Shown here piece after piece: positions 48,092 through 56,560 of a DNA stretch of 64,000 nt (the stretch's first letter is position 1; each line of letters starts with the position of its first letter). The DNA lies in contig JACKBL010000008.1 of NCBI GenBank assembly GCA_020634515.1, forward strand, positions 248,001-312,000, read 5' to 3'. Under the pieces are notes generated by a model. The model was given only the letters and a program-made list of their open reading frames with translations, was not told the DNA's origin and did no database searches. This DNA comes from Ardenticatenales bacterium. Lineage in GTDB: Bacteria; Chloroflexota; Anaerolineae; Promineifilales; Promineifilaceae. A program made the position numbers and the translations under genes.

Positions 48092-48185
48092 TTAGGGCGC
48101 GTCCGTATGCCAGACTGGAAATAACGAATGCGCTGGCAGGGTTTTTGCTTATCGCATAATCCAAAGTCAGTTTTACGCGAACCCT
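48092..48185 (-). repeat. 94 bp stem-loop repeat D2 (inverted copy of D1)
   Basis: The reverse complement of this stretch aligns along its full length with 36186-36279: both start AGGGTTCGCG, share ACTTTGGA and CGATAAG, and end in GCGCCCTWA. The hairpin core GCGCGTCCGT (48097-48106) with ACGAATGCGC (48124-48133) is imperfect, with one wobble and one mismatch. The two copies enclose PKS-1 and PKS-2. Confidence 0.7.
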
Positions 48186-48525
48186 TCGGTCCCATCCGCC
48201 AATAAGTCCCCTTTTTTTGATCCGCGTGAGCATTTTCTGATGGGCTGATAAGGACTGACGATGAAAAAAAGCACGGAATTGCATCGTCAATTTGAAGGAA
48301 CGGTAAGGAAGCAACTTTGTTGTCCTATTAAATTCCGTTCCTAAGTGACCCAGGTCTGTGGGAAATGGGATGTTGTTTTTGGATGATCCAAGATGTCATT
48401 AGCTTCCGCTGACGCGATTTTTCCAGGATACCAGGTGCTTGAATGCGGTGGGTGCATCGAACAAGAGACAGCACGCTGTCTGGTATGTCAGGTGTGTGCT
48501 AATGAAACGGGGAGGGGACAGAGTT

Positions 48526-49458
48526 CTAAATGATATTCAGACCCTGCCTCTTGGCCATGCGTTCCACCTTCCGTAGGAAGAAGTAGGATAAGGCCAGGAA
48601 AATGACGGCGTACACGATCAAGATGGTCCATTCCTGCCATACAGGAAGGATAGTGACCCAATCCCCATTAAAGCTGTAGTAGCGAACCAAATCATAGCCC
48701 CATGTAAAAGGCAGCAAGTAAGCGATATATTGCAGCACTTTAGGGAATACAGTAATCGGGAAGAAGGCCCCCGCCAGGAACTCAAAAGCCAGGTTCGTTA
48801 GCCCGGCTACCGAGTCGATATTGCGCCACAATAGTCCCAACCCGGCGATCATCACCCCCATGGCCGTGAGTGTTAGGAATACAGCCAGGCATACGACGAG
48901 GACCATTAACATATTGATTGGTTGCGCCCCCGACACGACAATCAAAATCACGTACAAGGGAAGAAAGACAATCTGCGCAATTAACACCTGGCTCAGTACG
49001 GAACCTACATAATAGGCGTACCGGGAGCTGGGGTTGGTATAAAGGAATTCTAGCGTTCCATAATATAAATCGCGGTACACAGCTTCCAATGGGCCGGAAA
49101 CAGCAATACCGCGAAAAATCCACAAGATCAGAGATGCCTGGAAAAACACAAAGACATCAGTTGTCGTCATTTCCCGGCCAATCTGGCTTGCCTCAAACGT
49201 AATGACATTGGCAAAAAACACGAAGAATACCATTCTGACCAGCAGCTCAATCACGCCGCCTACCAGACCAGCCCGGTAACGCACTGCTGTTCGCAGATCT
49301 TTAATAATGGTTTCTCGCAGCACAACCCATGCGGAAACAGTTGTTGGGGATTTCACATCGGCCCGTATAGTTGCTGCCCGCTCGCTCATCACTTTTGTTT
49401 GCACAGTGTCTACTCCTTCATAGACTTCCAATACAACAGTCAACTCCCAACGGGACAT
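48526..49458 (-). CDS. ABC-2 type transporter permease (DrrB-like exporter subunit)
   Basis: A 310-residue integral membrane protein with about six hydrophobic segments: near residues 65-90 (VGGVIELLVRMVFFVFFANV), 105-125, 145-175, 180-210, 220-255 and 280-300. The last part ends in a positively charged tail. Layout and length match ABC-2 permeases that work with a separate ATPase for export of antibiotics or lipids. ATG 49458 follows the ATPase stop by two bases (TAGAGATG), so the genes are translationally linked. An internal ATG (residue 24) is a possible alternative start. Position at the head of the PKS cluster suggests export of, or self-protection from, the product; the substrate is inferred. 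Confidence 0.9.
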   Translation of the reverse strand: MSRWELTVVLEVYEGVDTVQTKVMSERAATIRADVKSPTTVSAWVVLRETIIKDLRTAVRYRAGLVGGVIELLVRMVFFVFFANVITFEASQIGREMTTTDVFVFFQASLILWIFRGIAVSGPLEAVYRDLYYGTLEFLYTNPSSRYAYYVGSVLSQVLIAQIVFLPLYVILIVVSGAQPINMLMVLVVCLAVFLTLTAMGVMIAGLGLLWRNIDSVAGLTNLAFEFLAGAFFPITVFPKVLQYIAYLLPFTWGYDLVRYYSFNGDWVTILPVWQEWTILIVYAVIFLALSYFFLRKVERMAKRQGLNII

Positions 49459-49460
49459 CT

Positions 49461-50426
49461 CTACCGATCAAAACTGTCTTCAAGCCTGCCAATATGGTGC
49501 AAGAAGGCGTCCTCTAGAGATACAGTTCGTTGGCGAAGCATGGCGTACACGTCATCTTGTTTCAGCACGTTAATGATAGCCTCCGTCCCACTTAGCAAGT
49601 CAGTGACCCCAAAAGAAACCCAATTGGACTCATGGGTCATACTGAACAGTACACTTTCCGATGCTAAGATCTTGTCTATGGTAGACTGGGGTAAAGCGTC
49701 CCCTTGGACTTCTACAAACTCTCTTGCTCCTACAGCCGCTTTCAGACTTTGTGGAGAGGCCACAATCTCGATCTCGCCGGTATTGATAAGCGCGACACGA
49801 TCTGCCAGTTGCTCTACTTCGGAAAGGATGTGAGTCGTTAATAGCAGCGTTTTGCCTTCCTCGTGGGCGTATTGTTTGAGGAAGGCGCGCGTCTTTTTGG
49901 CGATGATAGGGTCCAGCCCCTTCGTCGGTTCGTCCAGATAAACAACGGGTGGATCATGCAGCAGCGCGCGCATAATGACGACGGCTTGCTTCTGCCCTCC
50001 CGAAAGGTGCATGAACTGTTTGTTCAAGTTGGGCTGAAAATCAAGATCGGTTGCCAATTTCTCGATTTGGTTCTCGATTCTTGTTCTGCTCAAACCACGC
50101 AGAAAACCAAAAAAGCGCAAGTTCTCTATTGCCGTTAAGCGGGCATAGGCAGAACGTTCAGAATCTTGTCCGACATATCCGAAAAGATACCGTATATCCC
50201 TTTCGTGCTTGTCAAGATCGAGGCCAAGGACCTCTACCTGCCCACTGTCCTTGGCGATCAATGTTGCCAATATCTTGATAAGGGTGGTTTTCCCCGCCCC
50301 ATTAGGCCCTAGCAATGCCAGAATCTCTCCCTTGTATATATCCAGGGTCGCATTTTTCAGGGCTTCTGTTTTCCCATATGTTTTTCGAACATTTCGTGCC
50401 GAAACTTGAATTTGCATGTTGGTCAT
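49461..50426 (-). CDS. ABC transporter ATP-binding protein (DrrA-like)
   Basis: A 321-residue nucleotide-binding subunit. Walker A GPNGAGKTT is at residues 40-48, the Q-loop near 87 (YVGQDSE), the signature LSGGQKQ at 141-147, Walker B VVYLDEPTKGLDP with Asp165 and Glu166, and the H-loop in TTHILSE near 197. The roughly 100-residue C-terminal extension is typical of DrrA-type drug-export ATPases. It pairs with the permease directly downstream. ATG 50426 has no clear ribosome site; ATG at residue 4 is an alternative. As the first gene of the minus-strand cluster it is probably expressed from the gap at 50.4-51.4 kb. Confidence 0.93.
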   Translation of the reverse strand: MTNMQIQVSARNVRKTYGKTEALKNATLDIYKGEILALLGPNGAGKTTLIKILATLIAKDSGQVEVLGLDLDKHERDIRYLFGYVGQDSERSAYARLTAIENLRFFGFLRGLSRTRIENQIEKLATDLDFQPNLNKQFMHLSGGQKQAVVIMRALLHDPPVVYLDEPTKGLDPIIAKKTRAFLKQYAHEEGKTLLLTTHILSEVEQLADRVALINTGEIEIVASPQSLKAAVGAREFVEVQGDALPQSTIDKILASESVLFSMTHESNWVSFGVTDLLSGTEAIINVLKQDDVYAMLRQRTVSLEDAFLHHIGRLEDSFDR

Positions 50427-50826
50427 TATTCTTGATGGTCTTGGGGAATAGCAAAAATAGGCATGAAAACACCTGCGCAGTGGAAGCCACTAGCCCAAGC
50501 GCACGTCATGAAACAGGCGGTCTGCGCGAGATTGGAAACGAAAAGAAGACCGTTTTCTTCAGTTTAGTCTCTGATTTGTCTTGGCAGCAAACAAAAAACA
50601 GCCTTGTGTCCGCAATGTGATTTACATAACAGATGGCATTTGAATACGCCACATTTCTACCCAGCCTGTCTTCTGATCCAGGGTGGAAGTGCGTTATTGT
50701 GTTGTTTTATGCTGCCCAATTGGGACGGTTAGATGCCTTGTGAGGATTGGCTTTGCATCTTCCCGCCCGAGGTCCACTGATGGCTGACAACTACGTACTG
50801 TACACTAACCAGTACTTCAGTTGTTT

Positions 50827-50981
50827 GTAACTGCAACGCTCTCTACAGACTGGTCCAATCTGGCTTAGCAGCTACAGTGTGACTATACAGGTCATCTGCC
50901 CAGATTGGACCAATTTGCTCTGGTTGAATCTTATTGATGTCTACAAAATTGGTCCAATCTCTCGGAGACGTGAATAGTTAC
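50827..50981. repeat. Compound GTAAC-ended element (copy A4)
   Basis: Starts GTAACTGCAACGCTCTC, ends TGAATAGTTAC, and has three copies of the core: CTGGTCCAATCTGGCTTAGC (50850), CCAGATTGGACCAATT (50898) and AATTGGTCCAATCT (50947). Its right end is identical to the right terminal repeat of element B1 at 3.2 kb. That links the A and B repeat types into one family. It looks like two elements fused or nested. Confidence 0.68.
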
Positions 50982-51230
50982 GCTACAGTTATTTGAAGAC
51001 AAGGAGTTTACACATCCTTGCATAACATGGGCAAAAATTCTACCCTTATTGGTTTGTGGAACGGCGATCAAGATAAGACAGTTGCATATGATAAGCGAAC
51101 TATCTTCGTGTGTCAACTGAGGGAAAAGTTGCCTTACAGCCCCAAACAGGGCCTTTGTCGTGATTCCACAGGTTTCAAGGTGCACGATGGGCGCATTGGA
51201 TACAAGCATAAATAGGACGCTCTTTCAAAT

Positions 51231-51370
51231 GTAGCTGTTCAGACTCCGGGGTACATGGTCCAACAAACCTTCCCGGAAGCGCCATTTCAGACCCCAATCG
51301 TCTCATTGCCCACTTCTTCGGGAGAAGGGCATCTCGTTGGCGTATAATGGACCAGTCGTGAATGCGTTCC
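51231..51370. repeat. Copy B2 of the MITE-like element
   Basis: 51240-51308 is about 80% identical by eye to 3078-3146, in the same orientation. The left end GTAGCTGTTCAG resembles B1's GTAACTATTCAG; the right end is degraded (TGAATGCGTTCC) and its limit is approximate. Confidence 0.62.
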
Positions 51371-51463
51371 CGTTCTTGTGAGGCCAGGGAAGCATTTGCG
51401 GATGGCCTGTTCTCAATTAGACGCCTGCCTGAGACGTTTTTTTGCAAGCTATCAGGGATCTAC

Positions 51464-52252
51464 TTAAAAGAACTCGTCCAGCAGGCGGTAGAAAGCGACT
51501 TTGGCCGCATCCGGTTCGGGCAGGCCATAGTGCGTAAGAAAACGGGTATCCCAGCCGGGACCAAAGTTGTGTCCCAGGCTGCGGGTACAGAGCGCCAGGT
51601 CCTGGTAGCGGTCGGCGATGCCCGCCCGCCCCAGGTCGATGAAACCGGAGACCTGTTCATCCCAAACCATGATGTTTGGCAGGCAGTAATCGCCATGCGT
51701 GAAGACGAGGTCTTCATCCGGGGGGCGTGTGCGTAGGAGTTCCTGGTAGGCGTGAGATGCCGGCATTTCCACGTCAAAATCCGATTCATCCACCAGACCC
51801 GCCAGCAATCGGCTTTGGGCTGCCGGCATCTTCATCGCCAGACGTTGATCAAAAGGGCAATCGGCGACAGGCACGCTGTGCAATTGGCGCAACCCGGACG
51901 CCAGCAAACGCACCGCCGTTTCTTTCGCCGCATCGGACTGGTCATTAAAATGCGTGACATCCGCGCCCGCCAGCGCCGTCATCAGCAAGTAGGCGTCTTC
52001 TTCTTGCCGCGCGAAGTAGAGACAACGTGGCGCGGGCAGTTTTCCCGCCAGCCACCTCATCACCGCGGCTTCGTGTTGCAGTTCACCGGCCAACCAACCG
52101 GCTGCCACCTTCAAATACCAGATGACGTTATCCGGTCGGCGCAGGCGAAAGACCCGCGCGCCCGACCAACTCATGGTGGCCATTTGCCAGGCGCAGTCGG
52201 CGACGCGGGCGCTCAGGTCGGCGGGCAGGGAGAGGTCGCGCGGGAGCGTCAT
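51464..52252 (-). CDS. APH(3')-like aminoglycoside phosphotransferase
   Basis: A 262-residue kinase of the aminoglycoside 3'-phosphotransferase family, which inactivates kanamycin-type drugs by ATP-dependent phosphorylation. Visible marks: Lys48 for ATP, Glu61, the catalytic loop FTHGDYCLPN (Asp188 and Asn193), the metal-binding DLGRAGIADRYQDLAL (Asp206), and the C-terminal YRLLDEFF typical of APH(3') enzymes. Length matches the family (about 260). The ATG at 52252 is 9 nt after the SWIM-protein stop, so the two genes probably share a transcript. It lies about 1 kb from the PKS exporter; a role in self-resistance is possible, but nothing in the PKS points to an aminoglycoside. The real substrate could be another small molecule. 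Confidence 0.88.
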   Translation of the reverse strand: MTLPRDLSLPADLSARVADCAWQMATMSWSGARVFRLRRPDNVIWYLKVAAGWLAGELQHEAAVMRWLAGKLPAPRCLYFARQEEDAYLLMTALAGADVTHFNDQSDAAKETAVRLLASGLRQLHSVPVADCPFDQRLAMKMPAAQSRLLAGLVDESDFDVEMPASHAYQELLRTRPPDEDLVFTHGDYCLPNIMVWDEQVSGFIDLGRAGIADRYQDLALCTRSLGHNFGPGWDTRFLTHYGLPEPDAAKVAFYRLLDEFF

Positions 52253-52261
52253 ATGTTGGAT

Positions 52262-54052
52262 TTAGCGGAGGTCGCGCAGCAAGGGAACCAGCTTGTATTT
52301 GCGGCCATGTTTACTCAGAATGTGGTTGAGGTACTGTTGCCATTCGGGCAAACGATTGTGCTGTTGATAAATGTCGCGGGCGCGGCGCAGCCAGATAGCG
52401 GCATTGTAGTAGGCTTGTGCTTTGCCGGCATCCATAATCACCTCTCCCCTTTTCTGATACTGCCGTATACACCAGTCCGGGTACGTGGCCGAGACGGCGT
52501 CAACCACCCGCATGAGGGCCTGGTCGCTGCCATAATTCACTTTGTCGAACAGTTCCATGGCCTCTCGCAGCATATTCTCGTGCAGATAGACGTCTACCTT
52601 GCTCGTTGTGTCCCAACCACCCCGCACAGCTTGCAGCATGGCGGGCCGGATCGCCGACCATTCATCCCCGGCAATCGCCTGCGTCGCGGTGTAATCGTCG
52701 AAAGTAAGGCTTGCCGTAAAAGCCGCCTGCGCCGCCTGTAGGGCCAGATCTCGCTGCCGTGTTGCCGTAGCCTGGTCGCGGGTCCAGCGCGCCAGTTCGA
52801 CCTTTCCCTCCCGGGCTTCCAACGCTAGCCCTTGCGCGGCAACCTCCAGCGCCTCCGCGATTTTGCCTTTTTCCACGAGAACGGTGGCGACGGCGTGCGC
52901 GTCTCGCGGTAGTGCCAGATAGGCTTTGGCATCGGCGACCGCCGTCGCATAATCGCCCACTTGCAGGCGCATCAGGATAGCCATCTGCGTCTCTCCTTCC
53001 GCTTCCGCCAGATTGATGTACGCCGCCGTTCTCCCTTGCCGTGCCAGAATGCGCAGGCGCGCCTGCGCCAACTCATTCGCGAAATCAGGGGCTTCTCCTT
53101 CCCAGGCTCCCCGTTCCGTGATATGGCCCTGCATGGCCGCCACCAGCGGCGGATAGGTCCAGCCCTGCTCCAGCGCCGTCGTGGCTATCTCCAGCAGCAA
53201 GTCTTCCTCCCAGGCAGCTACCTTCTTGCTCCAGGCTTTGATCTCCGCCGGCGATAGGTCGTGGCTGAGCAAGACCTCGGCGAGAGCCTCGCCCAGCATC
53301 AGCGTGGCCTCGTCAAAAATGTCGATGTTGTAATCGTAGATATGCTCATCCAGGTTAGTTACTTCATTGATGTATGCATCGACGATGGTTGTGATCATGG
53401 CCGCGGCGGCGGCGACATCTTCCACATCCAGCAAGGCCCTCACCTTTGTCAGATAGGGGTCGAGAATGAGGTCGGGGTTCATCTCCAGGCCGTCGTATTC
53501 GTCGTAATATCTGCCATAGTGCGCATCCCGCGCGGATGATTGGCGGAAATCGGCGCGGATTTCGCGGTGGATGGCGTTGAGGTCGATGGAAGCAGACGTG
53601 ATGGGGGTGGCGGATGCCGGCATTGCCTTCAACCACCCAATCTCTTGTTCAATCGCCGCCAGAATCCCCACGCCCTGCGCCGCCGCCCCCAGCAGCACCC
53701 GCCGCAGATCGTCCGCCGTCAGATTCGCCAGCAGCGTTTCCAGCGCCGGCTTCTCCACTACCTCTTTCTTGTCGTTAATCAGCGTCAGCAAGACGGCTAC
53801 GATATGCTTGCAGATGCCGCCCCAATCATAAGGACAGGTACAGGACGAATCCGCGATACCCGATTCATCCAACGTGATCGCCACGTCATACGGTTCATAC
53901 CCGCTTCCCGCCACGCGCGCGGTGACAAAATTTCCGCGTCGCACCACATGCGAAACCAGCTCGTCTCTGTAGTATTTCATCCCTCTGGTAAAGGATGCGT
54001 CGCTGGCCAGGGCCATAATATCTCTCTCGGTCAACTCAGTCTGTGTGGTCAT
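52262..54052 (-). CDS. SWIM zinc-finger domain protein
   Basis: A 596-residue protein with an N-terminal SWIM zinc finger, CTCPYDWGGICKH (Cys71, Cys73, Cys81, His83). It sits after a short beta-rich segment, as usual in this family. The rest is alpha-helical, with repeated Ala/Leu-rich helices (about 240-560) that resemble tetratricopeptide-like repeats. Bacterial SWIM proteins often occur with SNF2 helicases and are thought to bind DNA or protein, but none is adjacent here and the function is unknown. ATG 54052 has GGAGG 7 nt upstream. It is transcribed away from trmFO and precedes the phosphotransferase gene by 9 nt. Confidence 0.85.
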   Translation of the reverse strand: MTTQTELTERDIMALASDASFTRGMKYYRDELVSHVVRRGNFVTARVAGSGYEPYDVAITLDESGIADSSCTCPYDWGGICKHIVAVLLTLINDKKEVVEKPALETLLANLTADDLRRVLLGAAAQGVGILAAIEQEIGWLKAMPASATPITSASIDLNAIHREIRADFRQSSARDAHYGRYYDEYDGLEMNPDLILDPYLTKVRALLDVEDVAAAAAMITTIVDAYINEVTNLDEHIYDYNIDIFDEATLMLGEALAEVLLSHDLSPAEIKAWSKKVAAWEEDLLLEIATTALEQGWTYPPLVAAMQGHITERGAWEGEAPDFANELAQARLRILARQGRTAAYINLAEAEGETQMAILMRLQVGDYATAVADAKAYLALPRDAHAVATVLVEKGKIAEALEVAAQGLALEAREGKVELARWTRDQATATRQRDLALQAAQAAFTASLTFDDYTATQAIAGDEWSAIRPAMLQAVRGGWDTTSKVDVYLHENMLREAMELFDKVNYGSDQALMRVVDAVSATYPDWCIRQYQKRGEVIMDAGKAQAYYNAAIWLRRARDIYQQHNRLPEWQQYLNHILSKHGRKYKLVPLLRDLR

Positions 54053-54170
54053 AGCGTGCCTCCATCATCGAACAAGTCACCTGGTGAATCACGACGGTAT
54101 TTTATCCTGATCGGCACGCGCGTCTATGGTCCATTGCGGACAGGGGCGCGTTTTGTGTTAAAATGCCGGC
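54053..54170. promoter_or_regulatory. Divergent promoter region between the SWIM gene and trmFO
   Basis: 118 bp between two divergent genes. On the plus strand TTGCGG and GTTAAAAT stand about 18 nt apart just before trmFO and may be a promoter. The TGCCGGCA palindrome directly touches the trmFO start and there is no ribosome site, so trmFO may be read from a very short leader. The GGAGG of the SWIM gene is at 54060-54064. Confidence 0.3.
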
Positions 54171-55556
54171 ATGATTCCAAAACCCTCCGAACTCATCATC
54201 ATCGGCGGCGGGCTGGCGGGCGCGGAAGCCGCCTGGCAAGCCGCGCAGCACGGCGTCTCCGTGCGCCTCTACGAAATGCGCCCGCACACGCCCACCCCCG
54301 CCCATGTCTCCGACCGCCTCGCGGAACTCGTTTGCAGCAACTCCCTCGGCTCCGTCCTCATCGACAAAGCCCCCGGCCTGCTCAAAGCGGAAATGCGCGG
54401 CCTCGGTTCCTTGATTTTGCAATGCGCGGAGGAGGCGGCCATTCCTGCCGGCATTTCCCTTGCCGTAGACCGCGACCAATTCGCCCAACTCGTCACCGAA
54501 CGCATCCAAAACCACCCCCGCATCCAACTTATCCACGAAGAAGTCACCCACATTCCCGCCGCCCCCTGCATCATCGCCAGCGGCCCCCTCACCTCCCCCG
54601 CCCTCACCACCGCCCTGCAATCCCTCGGCAGCCAGGAGTACCTCTACTTCTTCGACGCCCTCTCCCCCATCGTCAACGCCGAAACCATCAACATGAACGT
54701 CGCCTTCCGTGCCTCCCGCTGGGAGAAAGGGGAGCAAGAAGAAGGCGACTACATCAACTGCCCCATGACGGAGGCGGAGTACAACCGCTTCTATGACGCC
54801 CTCGTCGCCGCCGAGACGATCCAACTGCGCCAGTTCGAACTGGACGACCCCCGCTTTTTTGAGGGCTGCCTGCCCGTGGAAGTGCTGGCCAAGCGTGGGC
54901 GCGAGGCGCTGGCCTTTGGCCCCATGCGTCCCGTGGGATTGACGGACCCGCGCACGGGGCGGCAGCCGTACGCGGTGGTGCAACTGCGCCAGGATAACGC
55001 GGCCGGTTCGCTCTACAATCTGGTGGGCTTCCAGACCAATCTGCGCTGGGGCGAACAGCGGCAAGTGCTGCGCCTCATCCCCGGCCTGGAGGAAGCGGAG
55101 TTTTTCCGCTATGGCATGATGCACCGCAACACGTACATTAACGCGCCGGAATGGCTGCTGCCGACGATGCAGTATCGCGGGCGCGCCGATCTGTTTTTCG
55201 CGGGTCAGTTGACGGGGGTGGAGGGGTATGTGGGAAATGCCGGCACGGGACTCCTTGCCGGCATCAACGCTGCCCGCCTCCTCACCGGCGACCTGCCCCT
55301 CATCCTGCCCACCCAGACCATGCTGGGCGCGCTCTGCCACTACGTCACCCACGCCGAAGCCCGGAGCTTCCAGCCGATGAAGGCCAACTTCGGCCTCCTG
55401 CCGCCCCCAGAGAGCCGCATGAAGAAAGCGGATCGCTACGCCTACTACAGCAAACGGGCGCTCACCGCGCTGCGCCGTTTCGCCCGCGAACGCCGACTGG
55501 CCTTCGACCAGGCCGCCGCCGAGCGCGTCGTGGCCGCTTCCGCCCCTCCAGGTTGA
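54171..55556 (+). CDS. trmFO: TrmFO, folate-dependent tRNA (uracil-54-C5)-methyltransferase
   Basis: Makes ribothymidine at position 54 of tRNA, using methylenetetrahydrofolate as carbon donor and FADH2 as reductant. The 461-residue protein begins with the FAD-binding IIIGGGLAGAEAAWQ (about residues 9-23), followed by YEMRP, the family signature LAELVCSNSLGS (about 51-62, with the conserved cysteine), YLYFFDALSPIV and YINCPMTEAEY. The C-terminal half has FAGQLTGVEGYVGNAGTGLLAGINAAR, of GidA/TrmFO type. Length is near the family norm of about 440-460. It stands 7 nt before the M28-family gene, so they may share a transcript. Large antisense frames across this gene are compositional shadows. 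Confidence 0.96.
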   Translation: MIPKPSELIIIGGGLAGAEAAWQAAQHGVSVRLYEMRPHTPTPAHVSDRLAELVCSNSLGSVLIDKAPGLLKAEMRGLGSLILQCAEEAAIPAGISLAVDRDQFAQLVTERIQNHPRIQLIHEEVTHIPAAPCIIASGPLTSPALTTALQSLGSQEYLYFFDALSPIVNAETINMNVAFRASRWEKGEQEEGDYINCPMTEAEYNRFYDALVAAETIQLRQFELDDPRFFEGCLPVEVLAKRGREALAFGPMRPVGLTDPRTGRQPYAVVQLRQDNAAGSLYNLVGFQTNLRWGEQRQVLRLIPGLEEAEFFRYGMMHRNTYINAPEWLLPTMQYRGRADLFFAGQLTGVEGYVGNAGTGLLAGINAARLLTGDLPLILPTQTMLGALCHYVTHAEARSFQPMKANFGLLPPPESRMKKADRYAYYSKRALTALRRFARERRLAFDQAAAERVVAASAPPG

Positions 55557-55563
55557 GCCAGCT

Positions 55564-56532
55564 ATGCGCCGATACACGTCCCATTTTGCCTCTCTGCTGT
55601 TGCTGTTGACGTTTTGGCTCTGGTTGACGGGGTGTAGCCGCGCGCCGGAGACCGCGCTGCCCGCCGAGCCTGTTGCCGGTCAGTTAGCGCAAATGCCGGC
55701 ATCCGCCACCCTCACCCCCGCTCCCACCCCCGCCCCGCGCCTGTTCGACGGCCGCCGCGCCCATCAATTCGCCGCCGCGCAACTGTCGCTCGGACCCCGC
55801 TGGCCCGGCTCCGACGGCCACCGCCAGGTCCGTGCCCTGCTCGTCGATACGCTCACGCAGGCCAACTGGCAGGTCGAAACACAGGATTTCGACTACCAGG
55901 GCTTCGCCGCGCAAAACATCATTGCCCGCGCCAACGTCGGGCATGGTCCCGTGGTCATCATTGGCGCGCACTACGACACGCGCCGCATCGCGGACCAGAC
56001 CCCAGGGAGCAGTGCCCCCGTGCCCGGTGCGGTCGATGGGGCCAGCGGCGTGGCCGTCCTCCTGGAACTGGCGCAGGCGCTCAATTTGCCCCAGGTTCCC
56101 TACGAAGTGTGGCTGGCCTTCTTTGACGTGGAGGACAATGGGCATGGCGGTATTGCCGGCTGGGATTGGATTGCCGGTTCCCGCTATATGGCTGATAATC
56201 TGACGGTGTCGCCTGCCGGCATTATCGTCCTGGACATGATTGGCGACGCCGACCAACAACTCTACTACGAAGGCAACTCCGACGACGCCCTCCGCGCCGA
56301 AATTTGGGCCATCGCCGCCGACCTGGATTATGGCGACTTTTTTATTCCCGCCGTTCGGCATACAATGATAGACGACCATCTCCCCTTCGCGCAGCGGGGC
56401 TGGGCGGCAGTGGACATCATCGACTTCGATTATCCCTACTGGCACACCGTGGACGACACGCTGGATAAAATCAGCCCGGACAGCCTGGAGCGCGTAGGCC
56501 GCACTGTGCAAACATGGCTGGAGCAGCCGTAG
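55564..56532 (+). CDS. M28-family metallopeptidase / glutaminyl-cyclase-like lipoprotein
   Basis: A 322-residue exported zinc hydrolase. The N-terminus is a lipoprotein signal (hydrophobic residues 8-21, lipobox LTGC with Cys24), followed by a Pro/Thr/Ala-rich spacer. Zinc ligands of the M28 fold are in order: His136 (GAHYDTR), Asp158 (VDGASG), Glu190 (FDVEDNG), Asp224 or Asp228 (LDMIGD) and His294 (YWHTVDD). The combination of IDDHLPF, DFDYPYWHT and DTLDKIS is also typical of glutaminyl-peptide cyclotransferase-like members, so it may cyclise N-terminal glutamine instead of acting as an aminopeptidase. It sits 7 nt after trmFO. The fold and metal site are clear; the substrate is not. Confidence 0.88.
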   Translation: MRRYTSHFASLLLLLTFWLWLTGCSRAPETALPAEPVAGQLAQMPASATLTPAPTPAPRLFDGRRAHQFAAAQLSLGPRWPGSDGHRQVRALLVDTLTQANWQVETQDFDYQGFAAQNIIARANVGHGPVVIIGAHYDTRRIADQTPGSSAPVPGAVDGASGVAVLLELAQALNLPQVPYEVWLAFFDVEDNGHGGIAGWDWIAGSRYMADNLTVSPAGIIVLDMIGDADQQLYYEGNSDDALRAEIWAIAADLDYGDFFIPAVRHTMIDDHLPFAQRGWAAVDIIDFDYPYWHTVDDTLDKISPDSLERVGRTVQTWLEQP

Positions 56533-56560
56533 CGCCGACTTCCGAACTTCGGAAGGATGG

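Larger units (their letters stand above)
47758..48525. other. Gene-poor gap between exporter and PKS-1, repeat-rich, probable PKS promoter region
   Basis: No convincing gene. It holds an inverted repeat (47922-48009), the stem-loop repeat D2 (48092-48185) and a 16 bp near-palindrome AGACAGCACGCTGTCT (48466-48481). A minus-strand TTGACA (48044-48039) could be a -35 box for the PKS genes, but no good -10 follows. The small Cys-rich frame 48393-48533 on the plus strand is listed among the findings. The codons between 47758 and 47880 could belong to a longer PKS-1. Confidence 0.45.
50427..51463. other. 1 kb non-coding gap at the cluster border, with two repeat elements
   Basis: No gene recognised. 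It contains element A4 (50827-50981) and element B2 (51231-51370). Short frames on both strands around 50931-51215 show no family features and partly overlap the repeats. Base composition is A/T-richer than the genes to its right. The promoter for the exporter and the border of the biosynthetic cluster probably lie here. Confidence 0.6.

Noticed and set aside
48063..48314. Short minus-strand frame with resemblance to a plus-strand frame at 36129-36371
   Set aside because: The resemblance is at DNA level and comes from stem-loop repeats D1 and D2; neither frame looks like a protein gene.
1..50426. Terminal thioesterase or reductase domain for chain release
   Set aside because: None found in PKS-1 to PKS-5; the only thioesterase is the separate type II protein. 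The release domain is probably in the NRPS part outside the window.
50931..51215. Overlapping short frames on both strands in the 1 kb gap
   Set aside because: No recognisable domain, partial overlap with repeat elements, no convincing ribosome site.
53540..54796. 418-residue plus-strand frame across the SWIM gene start and trmFO
   Set aside because: Arg/His/Pro-rich translation typical of an off-frame reading; it overlaps two genes with solid evidence.
54102..55577. 491-residue open frame antisense to trmFO
   Set aside because: It is the complement of a GC-rich real gene, shows no family motif, and trmFO has clear FAD and signature motifs.
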